Positions 1 to 10,749 of a DNA stretch of 64,000 nt are shown one piece after another. Below the pieces are notes generated by a model, which had not been told where the DNA came from, did not search any database, and saw only the letters and a program-made list of their open reading frames with translations. A program made the translations under genes and the position numbers. Source of the stretch: Pezicula radicicola (taxonomy: Eukaryota; Ascomycota; Leotiomycetes; Helotiales; Dermateaceae); assembly GCA_003008705.1 (NCBI GenBank), contig PDUO01000006.1:257295-321294 (forward strand), written 5' to 3'. How positions within the stretch are numbered: the stretch's first letter is position 1; each line of letters opens with the position of its first letter.

Positions 1-650
1 TTACCTAGCTGCCAAGCTTAAATTTGAGAAGGGGCAAGCGGCTCCATTCTTTTGTTTTACTGTGACTACGAAGTACTCGTCTCCCCCCGGCTTCATCCCA
101 TCATTCGTAAGCAGCAATTCTCATTGGCCACAACACAGCATTCTCCGCGAAAGTACTTGCGCATTCAATGGGCCTTCAAATCACTGCAATGGTACTTAGG
201 CAGGTCCTTAGACGGTGTTACGTGTCGAGGAGCCTCAGAGCGCCCACTTGTTTACCATTGGCATCAACACCATTGGTCCTGTACTGCCGGCACATTGGCT
301 GTCGAGTACCGGGAGAAGCTCCTTTTGTGCTCTATTTCGGAGGCTATTACTCCACCACCGATCTGCACCAGGAAGCGAGGCTGTCAGGAGTCAGGCAAGG
401 CTATATTCCTTTCTTCTGGGGAGCCGAGGGGGTCGTCCTCAGAACGATGCAGAACAATTCAGAAGACTGGCCCAATTGGAGGAAATAATGTACACATGTT
501 TCAAAACACTACTGAATGTCAATATGGCAATCCACAGCCCTGCCCGGCTATGCCGTCACGCAAAGCTACCCTGGTTTGACAGTAACACCCATTCTTCAGA
601 CGGAGAGGGAGGCTCAGTTACTGCTGCTGCTGCTGCACTTAGTCGACAAG
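1..650. other. Upstream region, no gene recognised
   Basis: Several overlapping open frames exist here, but none starts with a convincing ATG context or resembles a known family, and they overlap each other on one strand. I read this stretch as the 5' flank of the dioxygenase gene. A CTG/CAG-like run (five GCT-type triplets) lies near 620-636, just before the TATA element. Confidence 0.5.
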
Positions 651-658
651 TATATAAG
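651..658 (+). promoter_or_regulatory. TATA box of the intradiol dioxygenase gene
   Basis: TATATAAG sits about 150 bases before the ATG at 807. It is followed after roughly 30 bases by a CT-rich stretch (about 685-780), which in filamentous fungi commonly surrounds the transcription start. A strong TATA plus CT-rich leader suggests an inducible, highly expressed secreted enzyme. Confidence 0.6.
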
Positions 659-806
659 GAACCTGCACAACCCCAAGTCTAAGTCTTTTTTTCTTCACCC
701 TCACCACACTCACTCCTCTTTCATTATCTGCTTTCATTTCCTGTTCATTTTCAGTTCCTCCTTGCATCCTCCACCTTCTTTGCCTCATCAATCAACATCC
801 GCAATC

Positions 807-2009
807 ATGGTTTACTTCACCAAAGTCGCAGCTGCCGTTGCATGCATCGCTTCCGTTGCATCTGCTCACCCAAATGTTGTCCACGATGCTGCCGCTGTCA
901 AGCGCGAAGTACAAGTTCGTGACCAATTAGCTGCCGCTGCCAAGCGATCCATCGACAGCTGCTCTGGCTCTCTCAAGGCTCGTCAAGTGAGTGCTAAGTC
1001 AGCTGCTCGTCGTGCTCAAGTTGCTCGTGATCTCCGCCAAAAGCGTGGTATCAGTGCCAGTAAGCTTCCCCGTCCCTTAATTTCTCGGCTCCACGTAGCT
1101 AACTGCATATTAGCTCCTCAGAAGTTCCGCCGTGATCTCGCTACCCTTCAAGCTTATGAGCTTGTTGATCACAATGCCACTGCCCTTGGCTACACCACTG
1201 CCACCGATGAAGCCACCATCTTCAGCGCCAACACCTCCTGCATCTTGAGCCCAGAAAATACCGATGGTCCTTACTACGTCACAGGAGAGTACGTCCGCAA
1301 GAACGTTACCGAAGGCCAGGCTGGTGTTCCCCTATACCTCGAGGTCCAATACCTTGACATCACCACCTGCGAACCAGTTGAGAACGTCTACGTCGACATC
1401 TGGAACTGCAATGCTACTGGTGTCTACTCAGGTGTTGAGTCCGGACAAGCTGGTCTCGACACCACCTTCCTCCGTGGTATCCAGGCAACCGACGCCGACG
1501 GAGTTGTTTCCTTCGAGACCATCTTCCCAGGTCACTACGACGGCCGTGCAACACACACCCATCTCCTCGCACACGAGAATGTAACCGTCCTTGCCAACGG
1601 AACCATCCAAGGTGGTTCAGTTCCCCACATCGGTCAAGTCTTCTACGACGAGGCCCTCCGCTCTGCAGTTGAAGCAACCTACCCGTACAACACCAACACC
1701 CAAGCTGTAACCAGCAACGACGACGATATGTGGTCCATCGTCCAAGCCGGAACTACCTACGACCCCTTCCCAGAGTTCCTCTACCTCGGAGATGACGTTA
1801 CCGATGGACTCCTCGCATGGATCCAAATCGGCATCAACACCACGGCCGATCAATCCTCCAGCTCTTACTACAGCGTCGCCGCCGTCTACCAGGAAGATGG
1901 TGGACACGCCACCACTTCCACCACCACCGGCTCATTCGGCGGTGGTAACGGTACTGATGGAAACTCCACCATGTCTGGATCCCCACCTTCCGGAACTGCC
2001 CCAGCCTAA
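807..2009 (+). CDS. Secreted intradiol ring-cleavage dioxygenase-like protein
   Basis: Predicted 382-residue extracellular protein with exons 807-1059 and 1114-2009. The 54-base intron has a GTAAGC donor and a CTAAC branch site. A signal peptide (about residues 1-20, ending VASA) precedes HPNVV, and a Lys-Arg pair shortly after looks like a Kex2-type propeptide site. The dioxygenase core carries the expected iron-ligand pattern: a Tyr in WNCNATGVYSG, then Tyr and two His in PGHYDGRATHTHLLAH. The motif DGPYYVTGEYVR marks the start of the catalytic fold. The C-terminus is Gly/Ser/Thr-rich. Family members cleave catechol-type rings between the hydroxyl carbons using Fe(III); the secreted fungal branch is thought to act on plant- or lignin-derived aromatics, but the substrate cannot be read here. 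The ATG at 807 was chosen because it begins the signal peptide; upstream in-frame sequence is leader. Confidence 0.9.
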   Translation: MVYFTKVAAAVACIASVASAHPNVVHDAAAVKREVQVRDQLAAAAKRSIDSCSGSLKARQVSAKSAARRAQVARDLRQKRGISASKLPRPLISRLHVANCILAPQKFRRDLATLQAYELVDHNATALGYTTATDEATIFSANTSCILSPENTDGPYYVTGEYVRKNVTEGQAGVPLYLEVQYLDITTCEPVENVYVDIWNCNATGVYSGVESGQAGLDTTFLRGIQATDADGVVSFETIFPGHYDGRATHTHLLAHENVTVLANGTIQGGSVPHIGQVFYDEALRSAVEATYPYNTNTQAVTSNDDDMWSIVQAGTTYDPFPEFLYLGDDVTDGLLAWIQIGINTTADQSSSSYYSVAAVYQEDGGHATTSTTTGSFGGGNGTDGNSTMSGSPPSGTAPA

Positions 2010-2569
2010 ATATAACTGCTGTTTATATTTACTTAGTTTTTTTGGGTTTGGGTTTGGAGTTGGGTTTGAAGAGAACAAAAAAGAATGTTAGACTTATAGA
2101 TCTTTTGATTGTATGAGTGTTGGATTGGATAGATTTTGAAAGGAATAAAGGAATATGGGAAGGAACAGGACTTGAAACCCCTTGTATATATATGTGTCTA
2201 TACCCCCCTAAGCTACAGACTTCCTTCTGTTTAGCATGCAATTGAGAATCTTTCTTGACTGCCTACACTACTTGGCTTCTATGCCTTTTTTACTGTTGTC
2301 TGATTAAGCTGTGAATTTTCTATATTTTCCTTTATACCTTATCAATTAAGGAAGTGGAGTGAAACTTATATGAGTCACGTGACTGGGCAGTTATTTCCAG
2401 TGATTCTAATTTCTATGGACTTACTTACCTAGCTTAGGTATATAGGATTTTAATATATAGTAGAGTAATAAGTACACAATATATACACACATATGTAGCT
2501 AGTAGTACTACAAGACATAAGTATTTTCTTAAGCGAGTTATAATTAACTAAACTACTATCGTATCGTCC
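2010..2569. other. AT-rich intergenic spacer
   Basis: No gene seen. The spacer lies between the end of the dioxygenase gene and the convergent remnant on the minus strand, with many TATA-like and poly-T runs and no coding-like frame. Confidence 0.6.
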
Positions 2570-4121
2570 CTATGTTATATGATCGACAATCGTGAAATCT
2601 GTAAGCCCATTTTTAGACGCAGATTTCTTGTCGTGGCTTCCCTCGTCAGTGTTAGTATCGACAGGAGGTTGCCAGTCCGCTGGAGGATACACGTAATTGT
2701 TATCAAGATATTGAGGTTTCATCGGGCTTGGCAGATAGGTATCGTTGAGGTGAGGCTCCGTTTCTGTCGTAGGTGTTGACTTTGTTGCGTAACCACATCC
2801 TGGCATGTCTTCTCCACGAGAAGGGGAGCTGAGGAGGAGGAAGTAGGGCCTCTCGGACGCTAGCCGCGGCCTCTCCCTTAGACGCCTTCTTTTTCTTTGC
2901 TTTAGCGTCGTTGACGGCTTTGGCCCATGCATCCTGGTCAACCCACTTCAACAAATTAGTACTATGCTTTTCTGAAAGAGCAGGAGTGAAGCCTTGAGAC
3001 ATGCTCTCGGAGTCGTGAGACAGTGTTCCAAGGGCTTTAAGAACAAAGAAATGTGTTGCTTACACGTTGGTAGTCCTCAATAGGGATGGAGTAAAAGGTA
3101 TACAGATTCGATGAATAATAGGTTGGTAATCGTTACTAAGCCATTCCTGTAGTGAGTTTGAGATAATTTTTATTGTAGGTGAACGGGGTCAGGCAACCAG
3201 CCACCTAACAGCCAACCTATGAATGCGTTGTCTAATTCCCGTTGGTTTCCATTTCCAACCTGCGGTTCTTGGAGCATTTCCTTGAAGGCATCGAGTGATG
3301 ACATAAAGCAGGTGTGAGCAAGTTCATGTGTCAGAGTCATTGCTGCCGTGAACATGGCGCAAACATGAGCCTCACTGTCTGGTGGATTTGCTAGGATAGC
3401 ATCCACAAACTGACTTGCTTTATAGAGCGACAGAGGTTAGCTATCCATTCATTGTATGAGGCATGGAGCCAAGAGCCTACCAATGAAGATTGTGAATTCT
3501 CTACGCTTAAGCTTTCTTGTTCTGAAGTCTTCTAGGTGACTATTAATATTATCCTCGTCATAACCATCATTATCACCAAATTCATCACAGCTATTATTGT
3601 CACCCAGGCTAATCAAAATTATTAGCAAAATGCAGTCATAAAGATGTTGTGACGAAAACCTACGTAGTAAATCCTAACCACTGCCTTTTGTCAGTCCACA
3701 TGTTCCTGTCTTCAGCAAAGTAAATAGATTCAGCAAGGTCTTGAAGCTCATCATCAACCCGATTAAGTTTTCTTTCTGATGTGACATTATTAGCCATGTT
3801 TTGCCTCCCATTGCAGTTTTAGGAGCAAATTTGCAAGAAAGGGGCGTCCAAGGTGAATCAGTTTTGTTGCATGGATGAAGCTCTGGTTGAGAGCCTCGTA
3901 ACGCTTGTTATCCTAATTTTTCTGCAGCGTCTCCTTTCCAAAAGAGGACTTAGCTCCAGTCCGAGGTCATCAAGTTTCAGATTGGATGCTTTAACTGGTT
4001 TGTCTAAGTGTAAAGTTAGCTAACCTTTGAACTATGCTGCCAGCTAATATAAAAGCTTACCCATAGCACCGACCCGGCGCAGATCTGCCCTCGTGAAGTC
4101 TCCTGGAACGTATCTAGCCAT
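2570..4121 (-). pseudogene. HELAH-motif metalloprotease-like gene with broken reading frame
   Basis: Several coding-looking blocks run on the minus strand. An ATG at 4121 opens MARYVPGDFTRADLRR. A block about 3800-3910 reads KRYEALNQSFIHATKL. A block about 3660-3798 starts MANNVTSERKL. A block 3170-3490 contains FVDAILANPP and TLTHELAHTCFM, and the last block ends at 2570. Two introns look normal (donors GTAGGT and GTAGGC). HELAH fits the HExxH zinc motif, and a Glu in RELDNAFIGWLLGGW about 35-40 residues later could be a third ligand, as in zincin-like fungal proteins. The frame changes without a usable intron near 3798 and again near 2820-2840, where the candidate donor and acceptor are only 30 bases apart, and the join near 3150 is also unresolved. 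I therefore read it as decayed or mis-sequenced. Specific function is unknown. Confidence 0.5.
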
Positions 4122-5027
4122 CGTTAAATGATAAGACCGACTGTCTTGCAGAAACAATCACCCGAACCAGGTATGGGTTATGAGTATTTATTATAATATC
4201 ATGGTCTTTACCAAGTAATTCGGCCGTTAACCCTACTTGGATACCCTAGGCGCCTGCTCGGAGATAAAGGGTAAACTTGACGAATGCAGCGGAAAATCAA
4301 AGCTGCGTAGTATTCGTCAACGAGATTGCAGATGCAACTATTTGGATTGGTATGTCATAGGATGCGGAGTAAATCTGGGCATAAAGCATAGAATGAAGGA
4401 ATGAAACTCAAGAAAGGCGCTTCGTACCTTGCCCGACCATAGTGAAGGTTGAAAAAGGTCGTGATGACCTGTCTGCCGAGAAAAGGATAATACCCCCAGT
4501 GTTGTTAGACAGGCTCCTCCAACAATTCTCATTCAAATTACTGGCAAGGTCAAGCCTCCTTTCATCATTCTTGGACCTTGACCTACCGAATCAAGCCAAG
4601 GAGTGCAAGAAAAGAGCCTGGTAACAACAAAGAATTCAACACTAAGACCTCACCAAAGTAGCATCAAAGCATTTAGCTTAGTCACATCAGCATACATAAT
4701 CGAGTCCGAAGGTATACGATATATAAAACAACGGAGAAAAATTGGAAAAAATAAAAATGATACCACTGGGCTGACACGAGGCTAATAATCACATTGAAAG
4801 CGTAAAATATCACTATTCTTCCGGGCCTGATCCCATTCCGCCAACCCAATCTTAACACCGACCGCAAGCAAAGCAAGCAGTTCCAATCCTTGAACACCGT
4901 GCGAAAACCCCAGATCCTAGCATTCAACGACCAAGTTGTACTAACAAGGGTTGGTGTTTTTTTTTCAAACGAAAATACAAAGCGTTAAGTCTTCACCAAA
5001 ACAACAATGGCCATCAAGTGGGCCGCA
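4122..5027. other. Intergenic spacer, no gene recognised
   Basis: Only short open frames without family resemblance are present on either strand. The part next to the flippase gene (about 4930-5027) is probably its 3' untranslated region. Confidence 0.5.
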
Positions 5028-8000
5028 TTAAGTTGGCCTTGAGCTTGCCATCTCTCCATATCTACCTCTCTCCCTTGTTGTATCGTACGCTTGCAGAACA
5101 CGCGTTTGCGACTCGTCTGCTTGGGAAAAGGCATAACCACGCTGCTTGCGCATACGTTGTACTTGGCGAACTTTGCGAATTGCCTTTTGAAATTGTTCCA
5201 TCCTACATCATTATATTAGCAAAAGATGGATTCAATCTAAAAGATGAGATACATACCGTGGTCTGTAGTCCTGGATGTTGTATTTCTGGATTTCCTGGAT
5301 ATGGTGATAAGACTGGGGGTAGTACATGCGTTTCGCGCTATAAAAATTGGTGATCAGTACTTTGTTTTCGTCTCTCCCATAGATATAAATGACTTACTAC
5401 TTCCATGCAAAATCTCGTGATAGACAGAGAATCGGCAAAACAAGTCCTTGCAGCCAGAAGATAGGACTGGGAAACAAACGCGGGACGACTCCTTCATACT
5501 CCATCGAGAACCCCAATTTTGGAGCTACAGTCGCATACACGGCGACGAATAGCATCCAGAAGATCATGCTTCCAGGTATGGAGATCACATGGTATTTGGT
5601 CCAGATGTTTGTTACAAGACTTGCCTTGCCCAGAACTGTAGCAAGAACCGCGGTGTATAACGCCGTACCCCAAACCCAGTGGCCTGCTATTTTCCCATCG
5701 CTTTGGGGCAGGTCCCGCCACCAAATAAGTTCGGAAGCGAGATATAAGATCAAGGAGTGATAGAAACCATTCCCAATCCAGGAGAAGAAGGAGTGCATCT
5801 TGAAGAATGTGTTCTTCTGTCCCAGTTGGTATAATTGTGGATATCTGTCCAGAAGGCGAGCCGAGATAAATTGATCAAAGATACCCATAGCTAGCGGAGG
5901 CAAGAATGTGAAGAAAACATTGTAGAAAGACAAAGTCCAAGATTCGTAAATGACTTCCCCAGAAAATCCGTTTTGGAATGTGTACTACGGATGTCAGATT
6001 CATAATCATCGAAAGGACGTCATGACTTACCCAGAATTGTGTCATATACAGGGTGATATTCTTGTAAAAAGAATATAGGATGACCTTGCTGACCCTGTGA
6101 TAACTCCACGATCCGTGGACGAGCAACAACTTTCGCAAATACCTAAATTGCCCAATTGCAACATCGGCACTCCGTGCAGCTTGCAGTCCTTCCATTCCAC
6201 TGATACCCACCCCAATATGTGCTGCCTGAATCATGGAAACATCGTTTGCTCCATCGCCGATCGCTAACAGGATCGACTTGAGATGTCGTTTAACAAGCTT
6301 CACCACCAAAGCCTTCTGAAGAGGAGAGACTCGACAGCAAATGACTGCTTTACACATGATCGCTAGGTCTAGGAAACTCTTCTCCAGCTCCTTTTCCAAG
6401 GCATACGTTAGTGATTTTCCATCAATAATGAGCGCAAGTGTCTCCGTCTCGATAGTACCATCTCCTTGGGTGCGAATTGCATCTAGCTTCTTTTGGATAT
6501 TATCTCTTGTTGCCGCTGCAGTTTCCTCGTTGACAATTAAGAGAGACATATCTTCGCTGATTAGCTTGCAACTCATACCGATGTTAATGGCAGTCTCTTG
6601 TCGATCCCCAGTAAGGACCCAGACTTTGATACCGGCCTGTTGAAGAGTGTGAATCGTCTCTGGTACACCGTCCTGGAGGCGATCCTCGATCGCGGTCGCT
6701 CCAAGAAGGTACAAATTATGCTCCACAATTTCTGCTGCCTTGTCCAGTTCCTCTGAACGGTTACCGCCAACCGTTGTCTGGGCCTTATCAAAAACCTGCC
6801 ACCATTCCTGGAATTCCTGCTCTGGAATCTCGCGCATAGCTAGACAAAGTGTTCTTAGACCTTCGGACGCGTATTCTTCCAGATGCACCAAGGTGACATC
6901 TACATGAGGATTGTCTGGGCTTAGACGCTCAAGAATTACGGTATCAGCACCTTTGCAGTAGCACCTGATTTTACCATCAGGGCAGCGGAATATAGCTGAC
7001 ATTCGTTTTCTTGTAGAGTTGAATTCAAGCACCGCGAGGAGTTCATATTCCAATTCCTCACCTTCCACGACGATCTGCACCGAGCGAGGTTTACGGGCTG
7101 TAAATTGATAGCCCATCATTACGGCACCTTCGACCAGGGCACCCTCATCAGGTGACGCAGCTTGGTATCTAATCGCTCCGCCCTTCTCGTCGATTCTCTC
7201 AGGAATAACAGTATGGCATGTTGACAAAAGTGCGAGGAAGTGGTGTATAGCCATACTGGATTCGTGCGTTTTTAGATTTTCCTTTAAACGGTTGAAGTCA
7301 TGAATGCCAACCTCCACACCGTCTTGGATTGTAGCTCGCCGGTCTTCGGGCACTTCCTCCGCGTACTGAATGCCTCCGATGGAACATTGTTTGAACTCCA
7401 TTTGGTTGCAGGTGAGAGTTCCAGTTTTATCAGAGAATATGTATTCTACCATTCCAAGTTCTTCGACTAAACTTGAAGTTCGACATACCGCCGGTGTATC
7501 CATTTTCTCATAATACATGTCGAGATCATCGTTAATGAGAATAGCATGCCAGTACTTCACTAATTCGACGGTAACAAACAGGGAAATCGGGACCAGTGCG
7601 GAGTAAAGGACCCAGTAAGTGAAGATATCCGAGAAGAACTGTTTGGATTTTTCGTAGAACGTTGTCACAGCAATATCACCGAGATATCTCAATTGAGATG
7701 CTCTAGCTGATCGTATGACGAGATCACCAACGGTACTAACCACACTCAAGGCAATTAGGATTGCAATCAACATAAGTACGAGATAATTGAGTTGCCTTTC
7801 AACAGCCGTCCTCTTAATCGGAGTTGCGGTTGCGTTGCGCATTAACTTCGTTTCATGGCCTGTGAAAACTACTACACCATGAATCCAAGGAGTATTCCGG
7901 AGTGTAGCTCCTCGAAGTAATAGCTGGTCAGGTTGTAATGGGAGCTCTTTTTCGCCTCCCCCTGCTTGCACTGTCAATGTCGCTTCGTAGGTATATAAAC

Positions 8001-9264
8001 TGCTGTTCGGCTGCTCTGAACGCAATTTACCCCCAAGTCTGGACAGCTCTTGTGGGTTTACCAGGGAGCTGGTCTCCGGGATAGCTTGCTTCAATTTGAG
8101 ATTCGTCTCGCCGTCCAGGTTAGCCGTTTCGATGTAACATAATCCTTCTGGTTCCGAGCTTGCCAACAGGACGATATCTGCTGGGAAAGGTTCTTCTGAC
8201 TCCACCCGTATTACATCTCCAACAGCAACATTTACCCATTTCGTGTCCACGAATGCAGACCCGCGCAAGACCCTGGTTTTCGATGAATTCAGCGACTTGT
8301 CTGATGTCTTCCTCCTGTAATCCTCGACTAATTCTTTTCCTGCAGAAACAGTGAGAACGAGAATTAAGGGCCCGATAGTAGTGTATTTGTTCGTGGGTGA
8401 AATATCGGGTATCTGTTGAAGCGCTGCCGTGAATAAGAAGAATAAATTTGCAAATTTTGAAAATTGTTCGAAGAGGAATTTGGGAAGGAAAGTCGCTGCA
8501 TTGTACTTCGCTGTCGAAATGTGATTATCGACATACTTGTTCGCGCTATTTGCTGGAGGGTTATTGAGATGTATGATCCTGGGTCCTAACGTGGACGGGT
8601 CTGGCTTCCCCCTCCCAAGCCCAAATTTGAAATTTCCCATATCAAACTTCTTGGCTGGTGTTGCCGGAGTCTCTGGAGCACTGTGGTCGGGATGCCCTCT
8701 TCCAGGTTCCGTCAAAGGCAAGTCCATCTCTGAATATTCTGGCGCCATTCCCAACATCGTTTTCGCTTTACCCATGATTCCCCCTCCCATACTGAGCACG
8801 CTATTTCGATTCCTCGAAAAGGACCCTGGGTTCGCTGGAGTTGAACTGGCACCATCTCCAGGTATAGCACCCCCATGTTGATAATACGATGAGCCCTCGT
8901 CCGGATAGTCGTCAACATCATCGGCATAGCGCTGGTAGTTCTCCAAGCCAGAAGTTTGACTGTATGTTCTATTGGTACTACCAGGCGCATATGGACCTCC
9001 TGCGCCTACTGGCACAGTGCCAGGTCCCCCGGGAAGATTGCTCGTTGTCGTCGGATGTGCAGGTGAACCGGCGCCTACAAAATCATCGTAGGACACCGAG
9101 GGCCGGGGGTTCGATTCGTCGTGATTCGCATTGTAGGAGCGTAACAGATCATCATCATTCATAGGAGCTCGCTGTCCATCGTTGTATGTTGAAGAGTCGT
9201 CGTTCAGGTCGAGAAGCAGATCATTGTGATTGTTTGCGGACTGCCCCGGCGGCCTTGCAGCCAT
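5028..9264 (-). CDS. DRS2: Drs2-type P4-ATPase phospholipid flippase
   Basis: Predicted 1358 residues; exons 9264-6031, 5984-5398, 5337-5257 and 5202-5028, with three 46-60 base introns. P4-ATPases with a Cdc50 partner move phosphatidylserine/ethanolamine to the cytosolic leaflet of Golgi, endosome and plasma membranes, driving vesicle formation. Seen in order: disordered acidic N-terminus, ANKYVDNHISTAKY entry motif, DGETNLK actuator loop, PISL in the membrane half-site, phosphorylation motif DKTGTLT (Asp612), KGAD nucleotide-binding motif, GDGANDVSMIQ hinge, then FQNGFSGEVIYESW and six C-terminal membrane segments. The tail keeps the Drs2 block RMYYPQSYHHIQEIQKY and a basic QKAIRKVRQVQRMRKQRGY helix, known in yeast as the autoinhibitory/PI4P-responsive region. 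The in-frame ATG at 9294 would add ten residues; MAARPPGQ at 9264 matches the usual fungal start. It is divergent from the CRIPT gene with about 460 bases between starts. Confidence 0.95.
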
Positions 9265-9722
9265 ACTGTGATCGTCGCAATCGAGATGGCGCAAGCGCAG
9301 ACCGTGGCATGCAGAGGTAACAGTTGTTTGGTATCGTGTAGAGGTATATTCAGAAGTTCTGTCTTTGGAATTGTGTCAAGAAGTATTTTGGTCCCAAGCT
9401 GCACAGCCTACTGTTAGGATGAGGCACTAATACGAGACTTCAAAGGGACGGTTGCGCCTGGCCACGCTATATGGTGCAACTTTGATCGAGCGCCGTGAGG
9501 AGATTATGTACGTGTATTCGAAGTACTGCGTTGGATTCAGGGTCCATTGAGGATTTATGCAGTTGGGTGTATGTTGCCTGACGTTTCTCGAGCTCCCAAA
9601 CCAGCTTCCGGGGATCATCACATCCTTGTCAATTCATCCCGTTGTCGAGGGCGCTAAACACTACTGAACTGTACTAACTCCCCGCCTTCGTTCCTCGACA
9701 ACATCTCATCATCATATCCAAG
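9265..9722. promoter_or_regulatory. Shared upstream region between DRS2 and CRIPT genes
   Basis: About 460 bases separate the two divergent start codons. No clear TATA box is visible on either side, as is common for housekeeping genes, and the small open frames here look like chance. Confidence 0.45.
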
Positions 9723-10198
9723 ATGGTCTGTTCGAAGTGTGCAAAACTAACCAAGCCAACCTCTCTGGCAACTCCTGGGGTGAAGAAGAAAAATGATATG
9801 TACTATGGGTCCCCAGCAGGAACCTCAAAGGGTGGCGACAAGACATCGGCGACGCTAGGGCAAACTGGCGTAGGCAAAGTAAGTTCACAGGACATTACGA
9901 TGGCACAGCAATATTTCAGCAGCTGATCTTTGGTATCTAGAGCAAACTTCTCTCCAAAGCTGCGCGGAACCCCTATGCAACATACTCCAGCTCATGCTCT
10001 ACCTGTCATACCAAAATCGACCAAGGGCGGAAAAAGTGCAACAAGTGCGCATACAAAGAGCAAGGTTCGAAGGACCGCTTCAAGACATGCGAACTCTCTG
10101 CTGACCAAAGTTTAGTTTGTGCCATGTGTGGAAAAGCAAACTCGAAATCTACTGCCTCTGCGCCTGTTATTGCGGGACAGAAGTTTACCCTAAAGTGA
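9723..10198 (+). CDS. CRIPT-family zinc-ribbon protein (splicing-associated)
   Basis: Predicted 120 residues; exons 9723-9878, 9941-10064 and 10116-10198. Cysteine pairs are MVCSKC at the N-terminus, then CSTC, CNKC and CAMC, spaced as in CRIPT. The second intron (51 bases, CTGAC branch) is needed to give CAYKEQVCAMCGK, which lines up with the CAYKKGICAMCGK block of animal CRIPT. Without splicing, a 17-residue insert separates the last two cysteine pairs. CRIPT was named as a PDZ-binding protein, but structural work places it in spliceosomes, notably the minor one, contacting the RNPC3/65K RRM. It lacks the animal C-terminal PDZ ligand: the protein ends QKFTLK. A nuclear splicing role is inferred from the family. 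Confidence 0.88.
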
Positions 10199-10749
10199 GG
10201 GAACACACAATAACTCGTTGTAAAAAATACACGATATATAAACGGTCAGAAGGATTAATTCTGATTTCAAGGTTAAAAGAAAGTCAAGGGAGGGCTGCTC
10301 GTGATACATCGGGCCTAATGTACGCTTTGCTGCGAGTTGCGGTACACGGATAGATGGCTGCTTGAGTTTTGAAGCATTCCAGAAGAGTGAGAACAGCTCG
10401 ATGATTGAGATGTAAGAGAATTGTATTAGCCGATTATATTCTCGTATCGAGAGTAGGGGCACAATGGAGAGCACAGTGTGCTAGTCTATTCAACCTCGAG
10501 AATTCCTTGTTGCGATGCAAGTGCCCCCAAGTTCAGCTACTGTGATAAATGCATTGTAAGACATTATTTTGAATCGCTGTCTATTAAGGTATAAGAGATA
10601 GATTCGAGTAACTCACTTAGTTTGCGTACGCTTACTTGATTTGGGTAACTTTTCAAAATGATATTCTATAAAGCAATTTTGGACAGTAGCCGTAAATTTG
10701 TCAGGTTTTTGACGATTACCCTACACTCCAACATCAAATATTAATACTC
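10199..10749. other. Intergenic spacer
   Basis: AT-rich, no gene seen. It separates the 3' end of the CRIPT gene from the 3' end of the minus-strand 2EXR remnant. Confidence 0.5.

Noticed and set aside
52..682. Overlapping open frames upstream of the dioxygenase
   Set aside because: No family resemblance, no good start context, and three frames overlap; the longest simply continues into the dioxygenase leader.
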